This document shows positions 43,782 to 55,200 of a DNA stretch of 64,000 nt, one piece after another. The stretch covers positions 39,183,204 through 39,247,203 of the forward strand of contig OX381710.1 of NCBI GenBank assembly GCA_947462335.1, read 5' to 3'. This DNA is from Harmothoe impar. Lineage: Eukaryota > Annelida > Polychaeta > Phyllodocida > Polynoidae. Each line of letters opens with the position of its first letter. The stretch's first letter is position 1. The notes under the pieces were generated by a model that was given only the letters and a program-made list of their open reading frames with translations, made no database searches and was not told the origin of the DNA. A program made the position numbers and the translations under genes.

Positions 43782-46700
43782 CATACATATACACGGCTAG
43801 GCTATTATACACCTGTAGATTGTGTTATGCCCACTTTCTCCTCGTTCACTCTCTTTTTTCCCCCACCGATATTTCTAATGGAAGAGTTGGCAGAAGGAGT
43901 GTTTCTATAATCTAGGATGGGTGGTGATGATCAATGCGGATTGGCTGACGTTAGCAAATTGGTATAAAGCTAAACGCCACAAAATAGGGTAATTCGGAGG
44001 TAGGGCGAGGGGCTGTAATATGGCATTCTATCTACAGATACGTAATTGCTTGGAGAAGCATGTTCCTGCAGGCATTGTTGCCGAACCCATTATTAATATA
44101 AGCCTTGATGAAATATATCAGTTTTCTTGATGAAATATATCAGTATTCTATATGGGTGAAGATGTCCAAGATGGCATATGCTAAATGTAGGTGAGGAGAC
44201 ACTATAGGATATAGCTTGTGTGCCATCAGTCGGATCATTGTTTGACACGTATGAGAAGTACTTTAGCAGATGGGAAGACACCTTCCATAGCTCCAACATT
44301 CCCAGAGATCAACCACTACCCTTACCACTAACCCTCCCAGACACCAACCTCTACCCTTACCACTAACCCTCCCAGACACCAACCACTACCCTTACCACTA
44401 ACCATCCCAGACACCAACCTCTACCCTTATCACTAACCCTCCCAGACACCAACCAATACCCTTACCACTAACCCTCCCAGACACCAACCTCTACCCTTAT
44501 CACTAACCCTCCCAGACACCAACTACTACCCTTATCACTAACCCTCCCAGACACCAACCTCTACCCTTACCACTAACCCTCCCAGACACCAATCACGACC
44601 CTTACCACTAACCCTCCCCAGACACCAACCACTAACCATCCCAGACACCAATCACGACCCTTACCACTAACCCTCCCAGACACCAACCACTAACCCTCCC
44701 AGACACCAATCACGACCCTTACCACTAACCCTCCCAGACACCAATCACGACCCTTACCACTAACCCTCCCAGACACCAATCACGACCCTTACCACTAACC
44801 CTCCCAGACACCAACCGCTACCCTTACCACTAACCCTCCCAGACACCAACCACTATACCCTTACCACTAACCCTCCCAGACACCAACCACTACCCTTATC
44901 ACTAACCAATATCACAGAGCTTGGGGTTGAACAGAAAAACGGTCAACGACCAGTAAAGACATCTCGGAAGGAGCTCTATCATCAAACCATGCTTCTGCGC
45001 CCCTGTATACAAGATCAAAACTAGATGCTCCCAAACATCTTCCAGCAATATCTTGATAGTCGAGGCAGTCTCCATGCAGTGGTTAATGAGGTAACTCTGG
45101 GGCTGGACTGGTTAACAGACTGGTGCCAGCTTCCTCCTTCTCCACCAACCTAGGGCCGCATATAGACAGGGTCGGCTAAAAATAGCATCTTCTACGTCGA
45201 TCCTCGAAACGCCAGGAAGGAGCGCCTAGAAATCTGGACAGAAGCCAATGTCCCGATGACAGAAATATAAATGGGTTTGTGGCTGCTGGACCAGCTCAGG
45301 CCCTAAGAGACTACTTAATGTGTTGGCACGGGTGAGGGGAGCCGCCCTGGGGATATGGGTGTATATCATTAAGAGTGGTAGCTTGGTTGTATGATATGTT
45401 GGGTAATAGAAGGTATAGGGTATAGTAGTGGGCCGGGCTGAGTGGTTGCACAGGTGGATAAAAGATCAAAGGGTAGCTAGAACACAGGTAGATGGGTGGG
45501 GAGGCCGGCTATCTTAACCGTCCTGATACTACAGATAGCAGCGAGTTCTTGTGGCTCTAAGGTAGTAAGTCTACATCAAGTGAAGGAGATTACTAATCAG
45601 CAGAAGTGTGCTCCCTCCTTTCTGGTATAGTGATGCTGGAAAGCTTTCTATATTATATACTAGTAGTAAAATAATGGGTACCAACAAATCATGTTAATCC
45701 TATATTTCACATGTCCACCCAACGTCTATTTCACTCTGTTCGAAGCATTTTATCTATTGTTTAGGTTATTTTGCCAGAAGTGGGGGATATATGGACAAGG
45801 TGCTGTATGTCTTTGAGGAGGTCATTATAGAGATGATGATAAATTATTCTTGTGATGTGATATTTTTGTAACATTAGCCTTGTAAGTGCAACATGTACAT
45901 AGCTTGAATAGAATTAATAGACCTGAACGTTCATTCTAAATAAGGTCAGCAGAGAAGCCACTGTAGAAGCCACTATTCATGATTGGGCAGCACATAATTT
46001 ATATTTATATTGAATATGAATCATAAATCCTCTGTTGATTATCACATCACAACACATGTAACGGATTTTGCTCAGGCAGAAAGCGTCGAAAGATGCTAAG
46101 ACCAATAAAAGATTCAATTCAATTCAACATAACCCACACTACAAGATGCACCCCATGTATATACATTAACAGCAGAAGGACGAAACACTACCCGACATGA
46201 ACCACACTACAAGGTGCACCCTGTGTATACAGTAACAGCAGAAGGACCAAACACTACCCGACATGAACCACACTACAAGATGCACCAAACACTATCCGAC
46301 ATGAACCACACTACAAGATGCACGCTCTGTATATTCAGTAACGGCAGAAGGACCAAACACTACCCGACATGAACCACACTACAAGATGCACCCCGTGTAT
46401 ACACTAACGGCAGAAGGACCAAACACTACCCGACATGAACCACACTACAAGATGCACCCCGTGTATACACTAACGGCAGAAGGCATGGCAGCTCCCACCA
46501 CGTGCTCCACCATCAGACGCTGCTATCAGACCACATCAAAGGCGCCGACATGGATCAAATAGCTCAGGTGTGGGGTCGGGCTGGAGCTGCTCTTTGATGG
46601 TAGGCCAGGGTGGGAGAGGGGGGGGGGGGCTGAGAAATCACTCTGAGGTTAGTCTTTCATTAGTTGTATATAGAGGATGACTGCTTCAGGTAGTGCCACC

Positions 46701-47845
46701 ATTGCTTTTGGGACTGGATTGTGTGACCATGGAGAATGTAATTTGATAAGCGATCGGTATATTAAATGCGGGCGTTCGCTAATAAGCCGCGCTGTAACTT
46801 GCTTGTTTGAGCCAAGATCAGAGAGACTGACTTTAAACTAGGGGAGGGTGAGTGGGGCTGTGTGGTGTGGATACTGGGTGGTCTGGCAGTCAGGGCTGCT
46901 GGTGAGCAGCTCAGGGGGTGGGGGTGGGGGAAGGGGGGAGACATGAGCAGCTCAATGTGTACCTGGGCGGCATCTTGTGAGCGGCTTGGAAGATGAAGAC
47001 ACGCCGCAGCATGTAATGGGGTAAATTGTCCACGGGTCGGCGGCTGGGGTTCCGCAACACAAACTACACAAGCTACAAGACCAGCAGACTACCCTGTGAG
47101 GGGGTTTACCGGGGGAAGCCCCTCGGGGGAGCCACATAGTGGCTTCCTTTGCTGCTGGACTGCTTTATGGTTGATACATGCACTGCACTGCCTTCATAAA
47201 GGGGAACGCGCTAAAGGAAACCAACGCTGTAACATCTCACATTTGCCATGGTATTGGGTGCATTTCTCCCTAATCCCATGTGTATGTGAGACCATGTGTG
47301 TGATCATAGTGTCAATAGTCTTACTTCTTTCCTCACAGTTTGCTGAATCACTGAATCACTAGAGAGAACCTAGTCAGAGCCCTAATCAGTGACTTCCCTG
47401 AAGCCAGTGTCACCGCTACTTCTAGGAACTTCCGGGAATTACCTACTCTATTGGAACCAAGATAAATACACAGAGTTCCAGACTGCCCAGAGGGGGTTCC
47501 CCTGGTCACCCTGGAGCGCACTTCGAGGAAGCCATCAACCCCTTCTACATAGAAATGGTCTAATTTGAGTGTTCAGGGAATTGGATGTACCAGTCCTGGG
47601 ACTATAGTGTGGGGTCATGGGGGTTTACAGAACCATGGATCCCTGCAGTGTTAACAAATAGGACTCTACTAACCCAGGGGTACAATGTATATGTCATGTC
47701 AACTAACCATATATCATGTAATAAATCAATTATGTTATACATGTAAACCACATGAGCTATGATACATAGCAATTTAGCTTACCTGAATTCGTTTTCCTTT
47801 TCAATGAGAATGTACTTCGTTTTGACCGTTTGTTTGAGGAACCAT
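35663..47845 (-). CDS. ARHGAP6: ARHGAP6-type Rho GTPase-activating protein, C-terminal 700 residues
   Basis: Ten coding exons in 5' to 3' order: 47783-47845, 43485-43617, 42723-42843, 39270-39498, 38862-38917, 38491-38641, 37942-38093, 37341-37514, 36882-36979 and 35663-36590. All borders are AG/GT and phases agree. A basic stretch ([13 protein letters not shown]) is followed by [13 protein letters not shown], then the RhoGAP domain. That domain has the arginine finger in [12 protein letters not shown], then [13 protein letters not shown] and [13 protein letters not shown]. Next comes an [19 protein letters not shown] segment as in ARHGAP6. The last exon encodes about 308 mostly Ser/Pro-rich residues and ends [17 protein letters not shown], the family C-terminal motif. 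The protein stimulates GTP hydrolysis by Rho GTPases and acts on actin. The 5' exons, including the start codon, were not found; it may be the single ARHGAP6/36 ancestor. Confidence 0.93.
37682..37877. mobile_element. pogo/Tigger-like MITE, copy 2
   Basis: CAGTAAAATTTCGTAATAAG is inverted as CTTATAACGAGATCCCACTG, with TA flanks. It lies in the ARHGAP6-like intron between exons 37942-38093 and 37341-37514. It is more diverged than the copy at 59089. Confidence 0.7.
39934..40008. repeat. (TA)n microsatellite
   Basis: About 37 TA units in an ARHGAP6-like intron. The Tyr/Ile open frame across it is an artefact. Confidence 0.97.
40762..40782. promoter_or_regulatory. single CTCF-like motif in an ARHGAP6-like intron
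   Basis: GGCCACCAGGAGGCTCCAT matches the CCASNAGGNGGC core with one weak position. It is isolated, so chance is possible. Confidence 0.3.
43711..43778. repeat. (TA)n microsatellite
   Basis: About 33 TA units with GTATGTAT and ATACATAC at the edges, 95 bp upstream (gene sense) of the exon at 43485-43617. The length is likely polymorphic. Confidence 0.97.
44305..44905. repeat. about 35-bp minisatellite in an ARHGAP6-like intron
   Basis: Roughly 17 copies of CCCTCCCAGACACCAACC followed by ACTACCCTTACCACTAA occur, some shortened. On the gene strand nearly every unit reads GTGGTAAGGGT, a close match to a 5' splice-site consensus. The strands are strongly asymmetric (pyrimidine and A on plus). 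Confidence 0.93.
46129..46484. repeat. about 67-bp minisatellite in an ARHGAP6-like intron
   Basis: Five to six copies contain CACACTACAAGATGCACC, GTGTATACA, TAACGGCAGAAGGACC and AAACACTACCCGACATGAAC. One copy is truncated near 46280. Confidence 0.9.
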
Positions 47846-50018
47846 CTGCAAAGATACAACGGATACATACATTACATGACATGCATTTAAGAAGTAATTA
47901 ATAGTTACATTTCTCAATATATCACAATTAACTGAATTAGATCCATGGGTGGCATAGTGATCAATAAATCCATGTCTAATCGCCATTGTTAAAATAGAAA
48001 ACTAGCCACACGAATACAATGCAATCCTATCAATAGAAATATAAGTGCATAATCCAGGTTTTATTCGGGTCCCTATTTGACTGATGCCTGACAAACATCT
48101 CAGACAGACATGTCATGGATACCCCAGATAAGGATTTATAACGGGTGGATCTTCTATAATCCTCATGGTAACGGGGATTACATTGACCACGTGATAGCTT
48201 GCCCTGTCTCATCCATTGTTAAAACCTCAAACTCTCCAAACTAAAATTAGCACCCCATTATTCTATCAGTAATCTGGTCCTTAAAAATGTCAAGGGCAGG
48301 GGGCAGGTGGAGGGCAGGGTTCCTGTCTAATTGGTCTCGTCCACATAGGGGCATGGCGCTCTAGACAGGACGTCACTTTCCCGCTACCTTATCATTCTCC
48401 GTCAATTGTCGTCTGCTTCTGCTGCAGACGACCAGCATGATGAATGGTGGCGGCTGGACAGTCATACTGATAAACCTCCAGCCTGGACTGGTAGCTGAAC
48501 CAGACTGGGGGTCACTCCCCCACTATAGCCCTAGACAAGGGGTCACAGCAGATTCGGGGTTTGTGGGTAAATGGCTAAATTGACGGTGACTGACAGAGGG
48601 CTTGGGACTGAGTATAGGGTGGGTCTGGGCTTCCTCAGGGCACAAAAGTCGTCTGCTGTTTGTGTGGAGGAATACCTCAGGTAACAGGTGTTTACTGTTA
48701 TAATGGGGGTGATAAAGGGCTGGGTACCGCCATTGCCCGTGGATCTGGAGAGAGATAATGCATGTACATGTACATGCCACTTCTGTATTTTGTATGATAT
48801 CTCTAAATTGAGATCAGAATTTATAACGAGTTTCATATTGCACGGCCGAGTAGAACCAGTATTAAAAGTAAAATTTCATTATTGCTAATCCAAATATAGA
48901 AAATTACCAGTGTTTCGGACAATCCATTCTCTAATCGCAAGAACCCCATTATTGAAAGTGGCTAGTGTCAGTGCCCCGTAGTGCCCTACCATTGTAGAGG
49001 TCGTTTTGTACTAATTTTGTGCCAGAGGGCACAGTGCAGTGTTTCAGCAGCGATACTGGGGGTTGGGGTGCCTGGACGGTGTGGTGGTATAGTCCCCAGT
49101 GAAACCCCAGCAGGGGTAGAAACCCATACCCTGGGTGGAGCACAGATACGATTAAAAGTTCAGATTTGGTTGTTTCCTGGGCCATTGCTCTTTTTTTTCT
49201 TAAGAAGTAAGGATTGGGACAAGAAGTGTATGTATATAGGGAAGTATTCTCTCTTTCCTGAGCTTCTTAGATGTATTGTTGGCCATTGAAGAATTAAAGA
49301 ATCGTTGGCCTTTGTTGATTGTATTGTTCACGGAGTGTACTTAAAATGTTATTGTATCAGCATGTTTAGAGCTATGAAAGAAATATGAGAATGAAAACTG
49401 GTTAGCTAAACGGAGATGGGACCAGAATAAGGCATATAATCATGTATTGGCTGGGTCTAATACCACATGTAATACATGTATGTTGAACACTCCACCAGAC
49501 ATGTATGCCCCCGATGTAATATGGCTGCCCGTATACCTGTCACACAAATAACTCATCCCAGCAATAAATACTCTATTTCTAACCACTTTTATCACCTCCT
49601 ACAAATTGCAAAGTCGCCCAAATGCGAATCATGTAAATAGCCTGAGGCCTATAGCTGTTGGACAGACCATTCACATACCCAACTGATAACTAGTATGGCC
49701 TATAAGCAGGGAGATCCAGCCACAGCAGCGGCAGGCCACCCGTGGTCACCCCTCCAACTGCCAGCACCTCACTAACTTTAGCTGACCTCCAGAATGCTTA
49801 GGGGAAGGTCAATGGGGGACTATATAGCAGAAAGGAATGCCAGATTCTGATCTGCCCCGGGGCTTCAGTATGGAAGCCGTTAGCTGGACTGGTCTGGGCT
49901 AATCCTCCGGGCGGGACCTGGAGAGGGGGTGGGGGTGGGATGGGAGGCTGGGATTAGCAGCAGGAGGAGTGTGTATATATCTGACAGGACACACACATTC
50001 TCTATAGAGACACGTGCA
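47846..50018. other. no gene seen; probably ARHGAP6-like 5' intron
   Basis: Scanning both strands, I see only short frames without supported splice borders. The expected upstream exon of the RhoGAP gene was not recognised here. Confidence 0.4.
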
Positions 50019-50020
50019 TA

Positions 50021-50504
50021 CTGTAAACGTAGATATTTTCGCGCAGCTAAATTTTCGCGCACCTAGCACATAAAGGCATTTTCGCGCAATCATATTTTCG
50101 CGCATCTGCAATGAGGTGATCTTTAGCTATATGTCAGTTTTTACGGTTTTTCAATCGGACAATTATTAAGGATTTTACAGCCCAAATGATGTTCCAAATA
50201 ATAGGGAGGGGGTCTAAAATTCTTCTATCTTGGAAATTTAATGTAGCCTTGTATCGTCATATCAATAGTTCTTAAGTATAAAAGTTTCTTTAGTATAAAA
50301 GTTTTCAGGATGTGAATTTTCCAGCATATTAGATTTATTATTTGGGTAATATTATAATTATAGAGTGCATATAGAGTGCCAGACATCATTGGAAAGCTAT
50401 ATTTCTATGTGCAAAATTTTCGCGCACATCATATTTTCGCGCACCTAGGCAGGTGCGCGAAATGCGCGAAAATATGTACTGAGCGAAAATTAATACGTTT
50501 ACAG
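50021..50504. mobile_element. TA-flanked TIR element with TTTTCGCGC words
   Basis: CTGTAAACGTA is inverted as TACGTTTACAG, with TA duplicated outside (50019-50020 and 50505-50506). Both subterminal zones contain several ATTTTCGCGCA words, in direct and inverted orientation. At 484 bp it is non-autonomous. A degenerate relative with TTTTCGCATG words lies near 12510-12580. Confidence 0.7.
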
Positions 50505-50506
50505 TA

Positions 50507-53500
50507 TACCCAGCTCCAGCAGTATACACCTGTCACGTGCCAAGCATCTGTCCAAACTCCATGAGAACCATGATATGTGTTCATCACACTGATCAATGAA
50601 CATCATTAAATCATTTGGACTCCGATACTAGCACTTTAATAGAAACCACCCTCCTATAGGTGATCGTTTCTGTATGTGCAATGTGGTCTGTAATGATAAT
50701 CATCTTCATCAGGGCCAAGATGGGGAATACCCTTAGTTGAATATGTCGTCTGCTTCAAGCAATTCTTTTTGCTACCTCTGAGCGTGTTTAATTTAAAAGT
50801 AGACAGATAGGTGCTCCAATTAGAGTCTGGTGCTAGGGCTGGCAACACTTGAGACATACCCAATGGTATCTGAGGGCGTCCTTTCACTAGGGGTACGTGT
50901 GATACTACCTCTTCTGTATACCTGCAGGGGAGCTGGTGTCGTCTGCGGGATGGCTTGGCAGGTGCCAGCAGATAAGACACACATAATATGATCTGAGAAG
51001 AAAGCACACAGAGGAGGATCAAAAGAACTTGGGGGATTATAAATAGACCCCTGGGAGTTTGTCATACCACTAGGGGTTTGAAGATGGATCAGGTTTCTCC
51101 TGAAATAGTAGGAAATAGTCAGACAAAATGCTGTTTGACTAGGGTACTTTTATAATAGGGATAATATTGAAGGAGTAGGTAAGGGCATCTGTTCTCCATA
51201 CTTCCATATAATAGGCTTGCACTTATTGTTCAGCACAGAAATTGCCTGCTTGAATTGTTCTGGAATATGGGGCATGGTCTCTTTGCATTTGCACCACTTA
51301 TATATTTAGGTGTCTAGGCCATACTTTCCTACCAGGGCTGTTCCCACCCTCCATACCATAGCCCCAACCCTTAAGGTGACAATCACTCTGGTGCCTTTAT
51401 ACAAACTGTACCAGAGATGACCGCTCCCCTGCCGTTTTCATTTCCAACTGCCGTACCTCCCTCAATCAGACGCTCACGGCGTTTTTCATCCGGGCATTCA
51501 TCTCTCTCAGCAGTAAATGCAATCTGCGGTCTGATTGGTCAGAGGCGGAAGTGGATTTCAGCCCGTGTGAAAAGGTGGTGTTCCCTGGTGGACAGACATT
51601 CCACTCGGGAACCCTGCTGGTTCCTGGCACAATGGCAAGGTGAGGAACAAGCGCAGGGTATGTGAGGCTAAACAGCGGGAGGAAACTTAGATAAACCCCA
51701 AATTATCGCCCGTCAATATGTATAAAGGGCACAAGACGACTTGAGCGTCCTGGCTATTAATCAGTAAGGTCACCTAATACTGTCCCTTTATTCCTGGCGA
51801 TAACCCTATAGGTATCCTATAGCTTTGTTGAAATAGGTTAGGGCCTATCAGTTGGGTTTGCTGATCCTATACCTGATACATGTATATATATAGTTGCTAT
51901 TTCAATGGAAATTAGAGGGCCCCTTACTGATTAATTGAAACGTCCAGCTTTGAGGTGGAGTCATGTTTCTGTTTATATCTATAACTATGTGAATCATTAT
52001 TACCAGAATGGTGTTCAGCAAGGGATGCCGTGATCCTGTTGTCTTTGTGGGGTGCCGAGGTGAAGGATATTAACATCACTTAGATTTACTCCCCTGAGAG
52101 TCATAGGACTATCTTAGTCCAATTTTGGTGTATCTTGCGTATGATCAATTGCCTTAAATATTGGTTAAAAGAGCGCAGATCAATGGAAACAATGAGATGA
52201 GATGTTGCAGTTGTTTTATGTGCAGTCTAAATGAAGGTCAAGATCAATTGCTCGAGAGTTCCTACACCACACCTGAGCCATGCCTGCTGGGTAAAACGCC
52301 CATTTGTACCAAAGGATGCCCAAGGGGAAGCTTGTACGTGCACTGCATCATAGACCCCAGGTACAAAACTGTACTATTGGTGGGGTCACGTCGGACAGGG
52401 TCATTCCGGGATCTATAGACACCTCCTGCTCCTTGAGACCAGCCTTTATTTCCGCCTCGTAAAAACTGTTTCAGGGACGTGCTTCACTGGATGGCTGAGG
52501 TGAGGGGGAAGGTCACCACTACAATGTCACTACAGGGTCAGCTTAAAGGTCAGTACACGTGGTGACCTACAGAGCACTGACAATGTCTGAATGGGGTGTC
52601 TTCTCCACTGTTCTGATTAATGACTCAGTCACCCCACCTGCCTCACATCACCGTTAAACAACCCACCTCCAGCTCCCACCCCAACCTCTATCCCTATAAC
52701 CCTTCCAGCCAGCATTCCTGACCCATGTCCACATACCTCAGGGCTGTATGGCATTTTAATGTCCTTTAATGCCTGTTTTAATCTCAAAGGGTGGTAGTTC
52801 CTCACACTTTGGCAACATGGCTGTCTTGTTAATTGATGATTTAAGTCAGTGACTATAGGACTGCTCTTTTCAACAGTAGCCATCTAGCTGAACACTATAG
52901 GTGCCTGTCAACAAGTGGATGTCTGAAGGAAACCATTGCTAGCAATGACAGACAGATTTTTCTTTGGGGGTCTATGGTAGGCCTGAGTAAAATAATGGTG
53001 CTACATCCATTAAGATGCTTGTGCACATTGCTGAAATCGTTTGATGTTCTATGTCTATGTCAGCAGGAATGTGTTGCTGAAATGCGCAAGTTGTATATAT
53101 CAGTCTGTTGCTATAGGTCACCGCTTCAATGGGTTCTCTATCAATTAACAACCTATCTTATTGTGTACTTTAGTTCAGTTCTTCGGATCAATGACCTACT
53201 ATGGAGATCACTGTTTGGATATACCACAAGCACCAACTATATTAACTGGGAATTTACCTTAAGCATTGTGTTTACAGATTCCTAGTAATGGTAAAGTGCA
53301 TAAGAAATTTCCTTTTACTGAAATCTAGATACCTGGTTTCATGAACAATAACACCCATGTAACTCGCTTGGCACCTCCCCGCATTGTCCAGAGGCAATCG
53401 GGAGGAAATGCCCTTTTGGCAGTAAGGCCGTTTCACAGGAACACGTCAGGAGTGATAACATTCAGAACATGCAATCTATACCATTATGACCTATGCACAC

Positions 53501-53828
53501 CAAAACCTGCAACCCTCATCCCTCCACACTGACCCACTCCGACACACCCTGCCCCACACCCTTAACCCTGGCTGGGTGGGAGTCAGTGACCAGAGTCCCA
53601 TGAAGATGAATGGTTGGCGATAGACATCTCAGAGGGCATTATTCACCATGCATGCCCAGCCCACTTAATAGGGTTTGGGGTGGGTTACACAGGGGTTCAG
53701 GGTTCACAATGTTAAAGGGAGAGGTGACATGCATGGGCATTGTGGTACATGACTACCGAAGAACATAGCTGTAGCAATAAATAACTGTAGCCATTCTTCG
53801 TGTTGTGTGGCCCTGATACCTTGACAAG
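50507..53828. other. no gene seen
   Basis: A 123-codon minus-strand frame (50654-51022) and an 82-codon plus frame (51417-51665) have no recognisable product. A CCAAT plus ETS combination (CCACTTCCGCC, GACCAATCAG on the minus strand) is present near 51530-51555. Confidence 0.4.
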
Positions 53829-54112
53829 CACACAGAGAAAAGAAACAGCGTCAAAAGGAAGTCCAGGTTGCCTCCAGAATGACTCCCCTCTCTAGGGAAG
53901 TCCAAGTCGCATAAGGGAGCCTAGGTGACTCTCTGGCTGACCTAAGGGAGTCATCTGGGGGAGTCATATATTTCTCTGGGTCATAATATTCCCCCAGCTA
54001 ACGCCCTTAGGTCTGCCAGAGAGTCACCTAGGCTCCCTTAGGCAACCTGGACTCCCCTAAACAGGGAGGCCACCTGGACTCCCTTTTGATGCTTTTTCTT
54101 CTCTCTGCATGT
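53829..54112. mobile_element. long palindromic (foldback) element, copy 1
   Basis: Arms of about 130 bp pair through AACAGCGTCAAAAGG, AGTCCAGGTTGCC, GGAGCCTAGGTGACTCTCTG and TAAGGGAGTCA. The right arm has lost the CCAGAATGACTCCCC segment found on the left. Related to 54908-55200. Confidence 0.85.
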
Positions 54113-54907
54113 GTAATGGTCACTTAAGTCATGCAGCAAGACACCACTTCCAGGTTTTGCCACCCAGCCTAAAATCCATTTTCACCTATTCCGTTTCTGG
54201 TATACCAGTACATTTCCTGGCACAATTCCCTCAGAGGAAAACATAGATATACTTCCAAAGGAAAAAAATCCAAGACACCATAATGGCAGTTTTCAGATTC
54301 TGTCCTGGAAATAAAGGTGGGCCATGTCTGGCTTAACAAATGGGAAGTATACACAACTTGGTCCCCCTGGAGCAGGCCAGGTGTGTGTTTGTCAACAACC
54401 ACCTCGATCCCCCTGACCCTAACCCCCATTCCCTTCTGTTCCAGACTCCCCTGTCCAACACAAATCAGGTTAATGCTTAGTGAGGCTGTGTTGTGTTGTT
54501 TTCTGTCACCTCCTCTCTCACAAACCAGCGACGGAACCAGCGTTCCACTTCCTGCTCATGCGCAGTTGACCCCTTCATGCTGATCAGCCAAAGAGAGGTG
54601 TAAAAACGTTGGTTTGTGTCTGACATGCGAGGATGGTTATATAGGACTTAATTCTACTTCTAGAGGGATATCCCTTTGGTCCCTTTAGCCCATATAATGG
54701 CATTCTCGTTTTACAACATATAGTTATGCAACAGTTACCCTGTAATCTGATCTTCCATATACCTCTTCCACTGAAAGGGTCTTTAGAGAAAAGTGACCCT
54801 TCCTGAGATGGATTTGTTAACTCAAATTGTAGGCGGTTTTAGTGTCTGAGGACATTCCCAGGTGGCGCATGTGTGCCACTAATAACAGAGGGTACATGTA
54901 TGTCAGG

Positions 54908-55200
54908 TACATCACACAGAGATAAAACAGCGTCAAAAGGGAGTTCAGGTTGCCTCCAGAATGACTCCCCTACTTAGGGAAGTCCAGGTCGCCTAAGAGA
55001 GCCTAGGTGACTCTCTGGCTGATCTAAGGGAGTCACCTGGGGGAGTCATGTGACCCTATATGACTCCCCAGGTGACTCCCTTAGATCAGTCAGAGAGTCA
55101 CCTAGGCTCTCTTAGGCGACCTGGACTCCCCTAAGTAGGGGAGTCATTCTGGAGGCAACCTGGACTCCCTTTTGACGCTGTTTCTTTTTTCTGTGATGTA
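54908..55200. mobile_element. long palindromic (foldback) element, copy 2
   Basis: The arms are nearly perfect over about 140 bp each. TACATCACA starts the left arm and TGTGATGTA ends the right. AGCGTCAAAAGGGAG, GGTTGCCTCCAGAATGACTC, CCTAGGTGACTCTCTG and AGGGAGTCACCTGG all have exact or near exact inverse partners. The loop near 55050 is about 15-20 bp. The whole element is a hairpin with no coding content. Confidence 0.9.

Noticed and set aside
46963..47063. Candidate 101-bp minus-strand exon with AG/GT borders (reading [16 protein letters not shown] in one frame)
   Set aside because: Inserting it between the exons at 47783-47845 and 43485-43617 breaks the reading frame, while direct joining of those exons gives the conserved protein. 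More than one frame is open, so it is probably chance.
50654..51022. 122-codon minus-strand frame
   Set aside because: No motif or family resemblance, no supported splice borders and no sign of codon bias. It may be a degraded repeat, but nothing supports that.
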